64,000 nt of DNA, from positions 3,555,283 to 3,619,282 of the forward strand of contig NZ_CP132359.1 in NCBI RefSeq assembly GCF_030758975.1. The letters are read 5' to 3'. The notes under the pieces are model-generated. The model had not been told where the DNA came from and made no database searches. It was given only the letters and a program-made list of their open reading frames with translations. The position numbers and the translations under genes were made by a program. This stretch comes from Bosea beijingensis. Its GTDB lineage: Bacteria; Pseudomonadota; Alphaproteobacteria; Rhizobiales; Beijerinckiaceae. Every line of letters begins with the position of its first letter. The stretch's first letter is position 1. Below, piece by piece: positions 1 to 8,790 of this stretch.

Positions 1-50
1 AGGCCGCGGGCGGCGAGGACATCTACGCGCTGCTGCTCGACGAGAGCTGA
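1..50 (+). CDS. C-terminal end of an unidentified gene (partial)
   Basis: The first complete codon is at position 3 and the frame reads AAGGEDIYALLLDES before a TGA at 48-50. Only fifteen residues are inside the window, so no family can be named. It would overlap the 3' end of the convergent LysR gene by 28 bases, which is possible but slightly long. I list it because the frame is open from the window edge and its composition is protein-like; it may also be chance. Confidence 0.35.
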   Translation, partial: AAGGEDIYALLLDES

Positions 51-1033
51 TCGGCCTTCGGGATCGGCGTCGGCTTGGCCGCAAAAATCCCCGGCAGGCA
101 GCCGGCCGGGAAGCCTGCACCGCGCGACAGGACGAATTCGTCCCGCGCGAACAGCTCCGCCAGCCAATCGACGAAGACGCGCACCTTGTTGCTGAGATGG
201 CGGTTCGGCGGATAGACGATGTGCAGCGGTTTTGGCGCCGCGCACCAGTCCAGCAGCAACGGCACGAGCCGCCCGTCCGCGATCGGCACGCGGGCCATGA
301 AGGTCGGCAACTGCATGATGCCATGGCTCGCGAGCCCGGCCGCGAGGTAACCCATGCCGTCATTGAGCGCAACCGTGTAACGCCCGGAGACCTCGATCGT
401 TTCCGTGCGGTTCTGATAGACCATGGACATGACACGCCCGCCGAGCGCCGGCCGATAGGCGACGATCTGGTGCCCGTCCTCGATATCGCGCGGATGCACC
501 GGCGTGCCGAAACGGGCGAGATAGTCCGGCGTCGCGCAGGTGATGAGCTGCATCTCGCCGATCCGCCTTGCGATCAGGCTCTGGTCGGCGATCTCGCCCG
601 CCCGCACAGCACAGTCCAGATTCTCGCCGATCAGGTCGGCCGGCCGGTCGCTCAGGCCGAGATCGAGCTGGATATCGGGATAGCGTGCGTGGAACTCGTG
701 CAGCGCCGGGATGATCACCGAGATCGCCAGCGAGGAACTGCAATCGACCCTGAGCCGCCCGCTCGGCCGCGCCTGCGCCAGCGTGAGACTGGCATCGAGT
801 TCCGAAAGTTCGTCAAGCAGGCGCAGCGCCCGCTCGTAATAGGCGGCGCCGTCCATGGTCACGGTCACGCGCCGCGTCGTCCGGTTCAGGAGCTTGGCGC
901 GCAGATGCGCTTCGAGCTGCTGGATCAGCTTGGTGACGGTCGGCTTCGGCATGTCGAGGAGATCGGCCGCGCGCGTGAAAGTCCCGGTCTCGACGACCCG
1001 CACGAAGGCCCGCATCGCGGCAAGCTGGTCCAT
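23..1033 (-). CDS. LysR-family transcriptional regulator
   Basis: This 336-residue protein has the N-terminal winged helix-turn-helix of LysR regulators (start MDQLAAMRAFVRVVETGTF, with recognition-helix region around residues 30-50) followed by a periplasmic-binding-protein-like effector domain from about residue 90. It is divergent from the hydrolase and RND efflux genes, the usual placing for a LysR protein that controls its neighbour. The N-terminal style (few charged residues, 'FVRVVETGTFTRAADLL') is that of the large AaeR/DsdC-like group often seen beside efflux genes. The C-terminus ends in a low-complexity SSSSSA stretch that looks like run-on past the normal family end. The effector is unknown. 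Confidence 0.93.
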   Translation of the reverse strand: MDQLAAMRAFVRVVETGTFTRAADLLDMPKPTVTKLIQQLEAHLRAKLLNRTTRRVTVTMDGAAYYERALRLLDELSELDASLTLAQARPSGRLRVDCSSSLAISVIIPALHEFHARYPDIQLDLGLSDRPADLIGENLDCAVRAGEIADQSLIARRIGEMQLITCATPDYLARFGTPVHPRDIEDGHQIVAYRPALGGRVMSMVYQNRTETIEVSGRYTVALNDGMGYLAAGLASHGIMQLPTFMARVPIADGRLVPLLLDWCAAPKPLHIVYPPNRHLSNKVRVFVDWLAELFARDEFVLSRGAGFPAGCLPGIFAAKPTPIPKADQLSSSSSA

Positions 1034-1058
1034 ACACCCTCAGATTGTTTCCATGTGT

Positions 1059-1090
1059 GAATAATGAATGAGCGAATAGCGCATTTATTC
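1059..1090. promoter_or_regulatory. AT-rich imperfect inverted repeat, candidate LysR operator
   Basis: GAATAATG at 1059-1066 and CATTTATTC at 1082-1090 form a near-perfect inverted repeat in the otherwise GC-rich 108-base gap between the LysR gene and the divergent hydrolase gene. Position and AT-richness suit a LysR binding site, but this is inference from the sequence only. Confidence 0.3.
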
Positions 1091-1141
1091 CGAAAATCCG
1101 ATTCACTATCTCATGATGCACCGCAACAGCGAGGGTGAGCC

Positions 1142-1978
1142 ATGCCAGCGATCGCCGCGCAGAAACTACAACCGGTCCTCACCGTCTTCTGGCGGGAGGA
1201 AACCCTGAGCGCCCGTGGAGAGACCTTCACCGGCCGCCTCTACGTGCCCGCCGAGGTTCCGGACAATGCCGGGCTCGTGCTGCATCTGCATGGCGGCCAC
1301 TTCAACAGCGGCTCGCCGGCCGAAGGTCAGGCCGTCGCCACGGCTTTGACAGAGGCGGGCGCGGTCGTGTTTTCGCTCTCCTATCCGCTCGCGCCGGTGC
1401 AGCGCTTCCCCGAGACGCTGGAGCGCATCTATGCAGCACTCGAGGCTCTTGCCAGGGGGCGCAACCGTTGGGCGACGCGCGGCGCGCCGCTCTACATCGC
1501 CGGCGAGGAAGCCGGCGGCAATCTCGCTGCGGCACTTGCCATGATGGCGCGTGATCGCGGCGGCCCGGCGCTCGCCGGCCAGATCCTGTTCTCGCCGATG
1601 CTCGATGCCTGCCTCGGCACCGCCTCCTTACGCGATGTCCAGGCCGGCCCGGTCGGCTGCCGCTGGGCCGATGGCTGGGCCGATTATCTCGGCACGCCCG
1701 AGCGCGCCGCCCACCCCTATGCTGCCCCGCTCCAGGCGACACGCCTCGCCGGCCTGCCGCCGGCTTTGCTGATCAGCGGGGAGGACGACCCGATGCGCGA
1801 CGAAGCCGCGCAATACGCCGATCGTCTCGGACAGGCCGGCATCGCCGTCCGCCATGTCGAGTTCACCGCGCCGACCCGTTGGCCGCAGGCCTATGCGGAC
1901 GCGGCGGAGGAAGGCTCCTGTCTCTGCAAGAGCTGCGGCGAGATCGCAGCTTTCTATGAACGGACCGCGCCCTCGTAG
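1142..1978 (+). CDS. alpha/beta-hydrolase-fold protein, probably catalytically dead
   Basis: The 278-residue protein has the outline of the hormone-sensitive-lipase branch of alpha/beta hydrolases: an HGG oxyanion motif at residues 50-52 and the acid motif GEDDPMRDE near 213-221. The nucleophile motif is GEEAGG at 121-126, so the serine of the expected G-D-S-A-G-G is Glu123. The C-terminal region where the catalytic histidine should lie (FTAPTRWPQAY, about 241-251) has no histidine. It also carries a CxCxxC cluster at 260-265. The ATG at 1142 follows a GAGGGTGAG ribosome site. It lies 52 bases before the efflux adaptor gene, so they are probably co-transcribed. I infer a binding or sensory role rather than hydrolysis. 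Confidence 0.8.
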   Translation: MPAIAAQKLQPVLTVFWREETLSARGETFTGRLYVPAEVPDNAGLVLHLHGGHFNSGSPAEGQAVATALTEAGAVVFSLSYPLAPVQRFPETLERIYAALEALARGRNRWATRGAPLYIAGEEAGGNLAAALAMMARDRGGPALAGQILFSPMLDACLGTASLRDVQAGPVGCRWADGWADYLGTPERAAHPYAAPLQATRLAGLPPALLISGEDDPMRDEAAQYADRLGQAGIAVRHVEFTAPTRWPQAYADAAEEGSCLCKSCGEIAAFYERTAPS

Positions 1979-2030
1979 CGGCCCGCCCCTTTCCGAACAC
2001 CCCAAGCATTTCCAAGGAAGGACCGAACCC

Positions 2031-3230
2031 ATGATTCCGGGAACGAACCGTCGCGGCCTGTTGGCCGGCCTCACAGCCTCCGTCGCATTGACCGCCATCA
2101 CGGTCTTCGCATTGTCCGGCACCCGCGCGCAGGGCGACACCGCGCCGGCGGCCCCGCCCGCCGTCCCCGTCTCCGTCGCGACCGTCGAGGCGCGCGAGAT
2201 CGTGCCCTGGGCCGAGTTCTCCGGCCGGCTTGAGGCGATCGAGCGCGTCGAACTGCGCTCGCGAGTCGCCGGCGTGGTCGAGGCCGTGCATTTCCGCGAG
2301 GGCAATCTCGTGAAGCAGGGCGACCTGCTCGTCAGCATCGACCAGGCGCCCTATCTCGCCGATCTCCAGCGGGCCGAGGCTCAGGTGCAGGGCGCGAAGG
2401 CCCGGGTCGCCCTTGCCGAGAGCGAGAACGAACGCGGCCAGCAATTGCTGGCGACGCGCAACCTTTCCCAGCGCGACGTCGATACCCGCGTCAACAACCT
2501 GCGGGAGGCGCAGGCCAATCTCCAGGCCGCCGAGGCCGCCCGCCGCACGGCGCAGCTCAACCTCGACTACACCCAGATCCGCGCCCCGATCAGCGGCCGC
2601 ATCGGCCGGCTCGACGTCACCATCGGCAACCTGATCGCGGCCGGCGGGCAGGTCCTGACCTCGCTGCTCTCGGTCGACCCGATCTATGCCGCCTTCAATG
2701 CCGACGAGCGCAGCGTGCTCGATGCATTGGCCTCGCTGCCGGACGGCTCGCGGGCGCTGGAGCAGATCCCGGTCCGGCTCACCACCGCGACGGCGCAGGT
2801 TGCGCAGTTCAGCGGCAAGCTGCATTTCGTCGATAACGGCATCGACGGCGCCAGCGGCACGGTCCGGGTGCGCGCCCGGCTCGACAACCCCGATGGCAAG
2901 CTGATGCCCGGCCAGTTCGTCCGGGTCCAGCTCGGCCAGGCCAAGGCCGAGCAGCAACTCGTCATCAACGAGCGTGCCGTCGGCACCGACCAGAACAAGA
3001 AGTTCGTCTTCGTCGTCGGCGACGACGCCAAGGCGGCCTGGCGCGAGGTCTCGCTCGGCGCCGCCCATGACGGCCTGCGCGTCGTCACCGCCGGCCTGAA
3101 GCCCGGCGAGCGCATCGTCGTCAACGGGCTCCAGCGCGTGCGGCCCGGCGCGACAGTCGCGCCCGAGCCGGTGCCGATGGCCGAGAAAAGCGAACTGAAG
3201 AAGCCCGCGACCGAACTCGCGCAACGCTGA
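2031..3230 (+). CDS. RND efflux periplasmic adaptor (membrane fusion protein)
   Basis: This 399-residue protein is an AcrA/MexE-type adaptor linking an inner-membrane RND pump to an outer-membrane channel. An N-terminal hydrophobic segment (about 8-34) is followed by a biotinyl-lipoyl half-motif, an alpha-helical hairpin rich in Ala/Glu/Gln (roughly 105-175), the second lipoyl half (QIRAPISGRIGRLDVTIGN), a beta-barrel with the typical LMPGQFVRV motif, and a membrane-proximal domain. I chose the ATG at 2031 because AAGGAAGG sits 10 bases upstream; a longer frame exists but overlaps the previous gene. There is no outer-membrane factor gene in the cluster, so it must use one encoded elsewhere. 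Confidence 0.95.
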   Translation: MIPGTNRRGLLAGLTASVALTAITVFALSGTRAQGDTAPAAPPAVPVSVATVEAREIVPWAEFSGRLEAIERVELRSRVAGVVEAVHFREGNLVKQGDLLVSIDQAPYLADLQRAEAQVQGAKARVALAESENERGQQLLATRNLSQRDVDTRVNNLREAQANLQAAEAARRTAQLNLDYTQIRAPISGRIGRLDVTIGNLIAAGGQVLTSLLSVDPIYAAFNADERSVLDALASLPDGSRALEQIPVRLTTATAQVAQFSGKLHFVDNGIDGASGTVRVRARLDNPDGKLMPGQFVRVQLGQAKAEQQLVINERAVGTDQNKKFVFVVGDDAKAAWREVSLGAAHDGLRVVTAGLKPGERIVVNGLQRVRPGATVAPEPVPMAEKSELKKPATELAQR

Positions 3231-3309
3231 CCGACACGACCCGCCACGGATGCCGCCAGGGCGGGTCCGTGGTCGCAGGTCCAATAAGCCGCTCGAAAGG
3301 GGGCGCACA

Positions 3310-6300
3310 ATGAACCTCTCGAAATTCTTCATCGACCGGCCGATCTTCGCGGCGGTCCTCTCTGTCCTCATCTTCCTGGCAGGGCTGCTTTCGATCAGGG
3401 CCCTGCCGATCTCGGAATACCCCGAGGTTGTCCCGCCGACGGTCGTCGTGCGCGCGCAATACCCGGGCGCCAGCCCGCGCGTGATCGCCGAGACGGTGGC
3501 GACGCCGATCGAGGAGCAGATCAACGGCGTCGAGGGCATGCTCTACATGTCGAGCCAGGCGACGACCGACGGCGTCATGACGCTGAACGTCACCTTCCGC
3601 CTCGGCACCGACCCGGACAAGGCCCAGCAGCTCGTGCAGAACCGCGTCAGCCAGGCCGAGCCGCGCCTGCCGGAGGAGGTGCGCCGGCTCGGCGTCACCA
3701 CGGTCAAGAGTTCGCCGGACCTGACGATGGTGGTTCACATCACCTCGCCGAACGGCCGCTACGATATGACCTATCTGCGCAATTACGCGGTGCTGAACGT
3801 CAAGGACCGGCTCGCCCGCATCGACGGCGTCGGTCAGGTCCAGCTCTTCGGCTCGGGCGACTACTCGATGCGCGTCTGGCTCGACCCGCAGAAGGTCGCC
3901 GAGCACGGCCTCTCGCCCGGCGATGTCGTGCGCGAGATCCGCGCCCAGAACGTCCAGGCCGCGGCCGGCGTCATCGGCGCCTCGCCGAATGCGCCGGGCC
4001 TCGACCTCCAGCTTTCGGTGAACGCGCAGGGCCGCCTCCAGAACGAGGAGCAGTTCGGCGAGATCATCGTCAAGACCGCAGCCGACGGCGCGGTCGTCCG
4101 GCTGAAGGACATCTCCCGCATCGAGCTCGGCGCCGCCGACTATGCGCTGCGCTCGCTGCTCAACGGCAAGTCGGCAGTCGCCGTGCCGGTCTTCCAGGCG
4201 CCGGGCTCGAACGCCATCGCGATCGCCGACCGCGTCCAGGAGACGATGCGCGAGATCAAGCAGAACATGCCCGAGGGCGTGGACTATTCGATCGTCTACG
4301 ACACCACCCAGTTCGTGCGCGCCTCGATCAAGGCGGTGATCTCGACCCTGCTGGAGGCCGTCGCGCTCGTCGTGCTCGTCGTCATCGTCTTCCTGCAGAC
4401 CTGGCGTGCCTCGATCATCCCGCTCGTCGCCGTGCCCGTCTCGGTCGTCGGCACCTTCGCGGTGATGTATCTGCTAGGCTTCTCGATCAATGCGCTCAGC
4501 CTGTTCGGGCTGGTGCTCGCCATCGGCATCGTCGTCGACGACGCGATCGTCGTGGTCGAGAATGTCGAGCGCAATATCGAGAACGGCCTCTCGCCGCGCG
4601 AGGCGACCTACAAGGCGATGCGCGAGGTCTCCGGCCCGATCATCGCGATCGCGCTGGTGCTGGTCGCGGTCTTCGTGCCGCTGGCATTCATCTCGGGCCT
4701 GACCGGGCAGTTCTACCGCCAGTTCGCGCTGACCATCGCGATCTCGACGGTGATCTCGGCGATCAACTCTCTGACGCTGTCGCCGGCGCTGGCCGCGCTG
4801 CTGCTGAAGGGCCATCACGCTCCGAAGGACGCGCTGACCCGGGTCATGGATAAGCTGTTCGGCTGGTTCTTCCGCGCCTTCAACCGCTTCTTCAACCGCT
4901 CGTCCGAGGCCTATGGCGGCGGCGTGCGCCGGGTGATCTCGCATCGCGCGCTGATGCTCGCGGTCTATGTCGTCATGCTCGGCGCAACCGGCGTGCTGTT
5001 CAAGGCGGTGCCGTCCGGCTTCGTGCCCGGTCAGGACAAGCAGTATCTCGTCGGCTTCGCGCAGTTGCCTGATGCCGCGACCCTCGATCGGACGGAGGAT
5101 GTCATCCGCCGCATGGACGAGATCGCGCTGAAGCATCCGGGCGTCGAGAACGCCATCTCCTTCCCCGGCCTCTCGATCAACGGTTTCACCAACTCGTCGA
5201 ATTCCGGCATCGTCTTCGTCGGCCTGAAGCCCTTCGACCAGCGCAAGGACCCGTCCTTGAGCGGCAATGCCATCGCGATGCAGCTCAACAAGGAATTCGG
5301 CGGGATCAAGGAGGCCTTCATCGCGATGTTCCCGCCGCCGCCCGTGCAGGGCCTCGGCACGATCGGCGGCTTCAAGCTGCAGATCGAGGATCGCGCCGGC
5401 CTGGGCTATGCCGCGCTCGACGAGGCAACCAAGGCCTTCATGGCCAAGGCCGCGCAGGCGCCGGAGATCGCCGGCATGTTCTCGAGCTTCCAGGTCAACG
5501 TTCCCCAGCTCTATGCCGATATCGATCGCACCAAGGCCCGCCAGCTCGGCGTGCCCGTGACGGAGGTGTTCGACACGCTGCAGACCTATCTCGGCTCGAC
5601 CTATGTCAACGACTTCAACCGCTTCGGCCGCACCTACACCGTGCGCGTCCAGGCCGATGCGCCCTTCCGTGCCCAGCCGGAGCATATCGGCCAGCTCAAG
5701 GTGCGCTCGACCTCCGGCGAGATGATCCCGCTCAGCGCGGTGCTCAACGTGCGCACCGATTCCGGGCCGGAACGCGCCATGCGCTATAACGGCTTCCTCT
5801 CGGCCGACATCAATGCCGGCGCCGCGCCGGGCTTCTCCTCGGGACAGGCGCAGGAGGCGGTGGAGCGCATCGCGAAGGAGACCCTGCCCAAGGGCTTCGC
5901 CTTTGAATGGACCGAGCTGACCTATCAGGAGATCCTCGCCGGCAACTCGGCGGTGATCGTCTTCCCGGTGGCGATCCTGCTCGTCTTCCTGGTGCTGGCC
6001 GCCCAGTACGAGAGCATGACCCTGCCGATCGCGATCCTGCTGATCATCCCGATGGGCCTGCTCGCGGCGCTGACCGGCGTCTGGCTCTCGGGCGGAGACA
6101 ACAACGTCTTCACCCAGATCGGCCTTGTCGTGCTCGTCGGGCTATCCGCCAAGAACGCCATCCTGATCGTCGAATTCGCCAGAGAACTCGAATTCGAGGG
6201 CAGGACGCCGGTCCAGGCCGCAATCGAGGCCAGCCGCCTGCGCCTGCGTCCGATCCTGATGACCTCGCTCGCCTTCGTCATGGGCGTGGTGCCTCTGGTG

Positions 6301-6489
6301 ATCTCGACCGGGGCCGGCGCCGAGATGCGGCAGGCCATGGGCATCGCGGTCTTCGCCGGCATGATCGGCGTCACCGCCTTCGGCATTTTCCTGACGCCGG
6401 TCTTCTACGTGCTGATGCGCAAGCTCGCGGGCAACCGCCCGCTCGCCCGCCATGATATCGAACAGCCGGTCTTGCAGGCTGCCGAGTAA
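3310..6489 (+). CDS. RND multidrug efflux permease, HAE1 family
   Basis: This 1059-residue protein is a full-length AcrB/MexF-type drug:proton antiporter of the inner membrane. It starts with the characteristic MNLSKFFIDRPIFAAVLSVL helix, has two large periplasmic loops (about 30-335 and 560-870), and the central helix with GIVVDDAIVVVENVER containing the paired aspartates of proton relay. The last helices are typical (KNAILIVEFARE, GVMP-like region MGVVPLVISTGAGAE). The ATG at 3310 has a GAAAGGGGG ribosome site. It forms an operon with the adaptor 79 bases upstream. Substrates cannot be read from the sequence. Confidence 0.96.
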   Translation: MNLSKFFIDRPIFAAVLSVLIFLAGLLSIRALPISEYPEVVPPTVVVRAQYPGASPRVIAETVATPIEEQINGVEGMLYMSSQATTDGVMTLNVTFRLGTDPDKAQQLVQNRVSQAEPRLPEEVRRLGVTTVKSSPDLTMVVHITSPNGRYDMTYLRNYAVLNVKDRLARIDGVGQVQLFGSGDYSMRVWLDPQKVAEHGLSPGDVVREIRAQNVQAAAGVIGASPNAPGLDLQLSVNAQGRLQNEEQFGEIIVKTAADGAVVRLKDISRIELGAADYALRSLLNGKSAVAVPVFQAPGSNAIAIADRVQETMREIKQNMPEGVDYSIVYDTTQFVRASIKAVISTLLEAVALVVLVVIVFLQTWRASIIPLVAVPVSVVGTFAVMYLLGFSINALSLFGLVLAIGIVVDDAIVVVENVERNIENGLSPREATYKAMREVSGPIIAIALVLVAVFVPLAFISGLTGQFYRQFALTIAISTVISAINSLTLSPALAALLLKGHHAPKDALTRVMDKLFGWFFRAFNRFFNRSSEAYGGGVRRVISHRALMLAVYVVMLGATGVLFKAVPSGFVPGQDKQYLVGFAQLPDAATLDRTEDVIRRMDEIALKHPGVENAISFPGLSINGFTNSSNSGIVFVGLKPFDQRKDPSLSGNAIAMQLNKEFGGIKEAFIAMFPPPPVQGLGTIGGFKLQIEDRAGLGYAALDEATKAFMAKAAQAPEIAGMFSSFQVNVPQLYADIDRTKARQLGVPVTEVFDTLQTYLGSTYVNDFNRFGRTYTVRVQADAPFRAQPEHIGQLKVRSTSGEMIPLSAVLNVRTDSGPERAMRYNGFLSADINAGAAPGFSSGQAQEAVERIAKETLPKGFAFEWTELTYQEILAGNSAVIVFPVAILLVFLVLAAQYESMTLPIAILLIIPMGLLAALTGVWLSGGDNNVFTQIGLVVLVGLSAKNAILIVEFARELEFEGRTPVQAAIEASRLRLRPILMTSLAFVMGVVPLVISTGAGAEMRQAMGIAVFAGMIGVTAFGIFLTPVFYVLMRKLAGNRPLARHDIEQPVLQAAE

Positions 6490-6538
6490 GGTGAAGAGTC
6501 CGCCTCGGCCACCCGGCCGGGGCGGGTTTCATTCCCCC

Positions 6539-6655
6539 GAGCCCTCATCCTGAGGAGCGCCGCAGGCGCGTCTCGAAGGATGCTCCAGGAGGCTCCGGAG
6601 ACAACTGGAGCATCCTTCGAGACGCCGCTAACGCGGCTCCTCAGGATGAGGGCTC
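6539..6655. repeat. Long palindromic element between convergent genes
   Basis: Bases 6539-6588 and 6605-6655 form an almost perfect inverted repeat of about 50 bases with a 16-base loop. Each arm contains CCTCATCCTGAGGAGC and GCGTCTCGAAGGATG type words. Elements with this consensus are dispersed in many copies through genomes of Bradyrhizobium-, Bosea- and Methylobacterium-like bacteria. Here it separates the RND permease from the ABC permease that converges on it, so it may end transcription from both sides. Confidence 0.85.
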
Positions 6656-6671
6656 ACAGGGGCAAGCTGTC

Positions 6672-7541
6672 TCAGCGATAGCGCCGCTGCACGGTGAGAT
6701 GGGCGATCATGGTGAGCAGGATCGTCGCGGTCATCAGGATGAAGGAGATCGCGCCGCCGAAGGGCCAGTTGTTCTGCTGCGCGAACTGGCCATAGACCAG
6801 CGGTCCCATCATCTGGAATTTCGGCCCGCCCAGCAGCACCGGCGTGGCATAGGCGTTCATCGCCAGGATGAAGGTCAGGATCGTGCCGGCGAGGATGCCC
6901 GGCAGCGCCAGCGGCCAGAGCACACGCCGGAACATCGCGGCAGGGCCGGCGCCGAGGCTGAAGGCCGCCTCCTCGACATTGCGTGGGATGCCCTCGATCA
7001 CGCTCTGCAGCGTCAGCACCATGAAGGGCAGGTTGACCGCGATGATGCCGATCAGCACGGCATTCTCGGTATACATGATCTCCAGCGGTTGATCGATCAG
7101 CCCTAACCCCATCAGCGAGGCGTTGAGCGCGCCCTTGCTGCCGAACAGCGTCATCCAGCCGGCAGCACGCACAGCATTGCCGACGAAGAGCGGCAGCACG
7201 ACAGCTATGACCATCAGGTTCTTGAAGCGGCTTTGCGTGCGCGCCAGCACATAGGCCAGCGGAAAGCCCAAGATCAGACAGGCCAGCGTGCAGATCACTG
7301 CGACACGGACCGTACGGACGAGCACATTGAGGTAATAGGCGTCGGTGAAGAACTTGACGTAGTTCTCGATCACCAGCGCATCGACCATGAACTGGCCGGG
7401 CACGAACTTGTTGAGCGAGTAGCGGAACAGGATCGTGAGCGGCCCGATCAGCATGAGCGCGACGAAGAGCGTCGCCGGCATGACGAGCAGGCCGGCGAGT
7501 CTGGTGCGGGCGCCGGCGACGGCTTCGGGAGCGGCGCTCAT
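6672..7541 (-). CDS. ABC transporter permease, PotB-like (polyamine/opine importer type)
   Basis: This 289-residue integral membrane protein has about six transmembrane segments and the cytoplasmic EAA loop that docks the ATPase (EEAAFSLGAGPAAMFRRVLW). It belongs to the spermidine/putrescine-type (PotB) permease group. It is the last gene of a four-gene importer transcribed leftwards, but is separated from the binding-protein gene by 165 bases, whereas the other members are almost touching. This suggests a separate ribosome loading or processing point. The ATG at 7541 begins MSAAPEAVAGARTRL. Confidence 0.92.
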   Translation of the reverse strand: MSAAPEAVAGARTRLAGLLVMPATLFVALMLIGPLTILFRYSLNKFVPGQFMVDALVIENYVKFFTDAYYLNVLVRTVRVAVICTLACLILGFPLAYVLARTQSRFKNLMVIAVVLPLFVGNAVRAAGWMTLFGSKGALNASLMGLGLIDQPLEIMYTENAVLIGIIAVNLPFMVLTLQSVIEGIPRNVEEAAFSLGAGPAAMFRRVLWPLALPGILAGTILTFILAMNAYATPVLLGGPKFQMMGPLVYGQFAQQNNWPFGGAISFILMTATILLTMIAHLTVQRRYR

Positions 7542-7706
7542 GAGCTCCTCCCCTTGAAGGCGCCAATGGCATGGTTCGACCGTTCGCCAGCGCGAGCCGG
7601 ATGATCAGGCTTTCGAGAACCGGCGCGCAGCGGACATCGGTCCGTGAGCACCGGAAGCGCAGAAAGCCGCGTCAGGCGGCCGCGGTAGTAGAACGGACGA
7701 GCCATG

Positions 7707-8753
7707 TCAGCCCTTGAAGACCTTGTCCCACCATTCCTTCATCGCCGAGTCGTTCTTGGCGAGGAAGGCGTAGTCGAGATCCTTCAGCGTCTTCTCTTCC
7801 TCGGGCGTGAAGCCGATGCGCTTGTGCAGAGCCGGATCGACATTGAGGCCGGTGACGGTGCCGTTATAGCCCATGTCGACGGCGAAGGCCTCCTGCGGCG
7901 CCTTGGCCAGCATCGCGTCCATATAGGCGTACGCATTGTCCTTGTTCGGCGCGTTCTTCTGGATCACGAAGCCCGAGACATAGGTCGGGATGCCCTCGAT
8001 CGGCGAGACCGCCTCGCAGGGGATGCCGGCATTCTGCCACTGCACCACGCGCGCCTTCCAGATCGCGCTGATGCCGACTTCCTCGTTCTTCATCGCCTGG
8101 GCGAAGGCCTCGTTGGTCGGGTAGACGCGCGCGCCGGCCTTCTTGACGGCGAGCAGGACCTCCTTGGCCTTCTCGATGTCGTTCATGTCCTTGCCGTCCG
8201 TCGCCGCCATCGAGGCTGCGATGAAGATCGACTGGTACTGGATGTCGATGAAACCGATCTTCGAGCCCCATTTCGGGTCGAGCCAGTCCTTGAAGCCTTT
8301 CGGCGCCGGCGAGATGATCTTGGGATTGTAGATGACGACGTTGCCCGAATAGATATGCCCCATGCCATAGGGGTACTTCATCGTCGGCAGCAGGTTCTTG
8401 GCGTTGGGCAGCTTGGAATAGTCGATCTGCTCGAGCACGCCGGCCTCGTTCATCTCGAACATGTTGGCGGCGGAGAGACCCTGGATATCGACCGTGCCGC
8501 GCGGCAGGCGGCGTTCGGCGACCATCTTGGCGCGGCGCGGCGCGTCGCCGGCCTGGTCCTGCACCACTTCGAGGCCCTTGGGCTTGAGGATCGGGTCCTC
8601 GATGTTCTTGGTCAGCAGCCGTGCGTAGTCGCCGCCCCAGGTGCCGACGACGACGCGCCCGCCCGATTGGGCGAAGGCCGGCATGCCGGTCGCAGTAGCG
8701 AGTGCTGCCGCGCCCGCACCTTTCAGAAGATCCCGCCTGTCGAATGAAGCCAT
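7707..8753 (-). CDS. Periplasmic solute-binding protein of PotD-like ABC importer
   Basis: The 348-residue protein begins with a twin-arginine-like signal (DRRDLLKGAGAAALATA, cleavage probably after PAFAQ near residue 29), so it is probably exported folded. The body resembles the extracellular solute-binding protein family that includes PotD and related opine or polyamine binders (VVVGTWGGDYARLL at the mature N-terminus). Its neighbours are the ATPase upstream and the PotB-like permease downstream. The amidohydrolase upstream suggests the cargo is an amide or imide rather than a simple polyamine, but that is inference. Confidence 0.92.
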   Translation of the reverse strand: MASFDRRDLLKGAGAAALATATGMPAFAQSGGRVVVGTWGGDYARLLTKNIEDPILKPKGLEVVQDQAGDAPRRAKMVAERRLPRGTVDIQGLSAANMFEMNEAGVLEQIDYSKLPNAKNLLPTMKYPYGMGHIYSGNVVIYNPKIISPAPKGFKDWLDPKWGSKIGFIDIQYQSIFIAASMAATDGKDMNDIEKAKEVLLAVKKAGARVYPTNEAFAQAMKNEEVGISAIWKARVVQWQNAGIPCEAVSPIEGIPTYVSGFVIQKNAPNKDNAYAYMDAMLAKAPQEAFAVDMGYNGTVTGLNVDPALHKRIGFTPEEEKTLKDLDYAFLAKNDSAMKEWWDKVFKG

Positions 8754-8790
8754 GGTATTCCCCTCGTTTCTGGACGCCGATTGGGAGCTT

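Noticed and set aside
91..120. Sequence similar to 15391-15420 (shared CAGGCAGCCGGCCG word and flanks)
   Set aside because: Fourteen identical bases in a GC-rich genome with a few more matches is not enough to call a repeat; it would need genome-wide counts.
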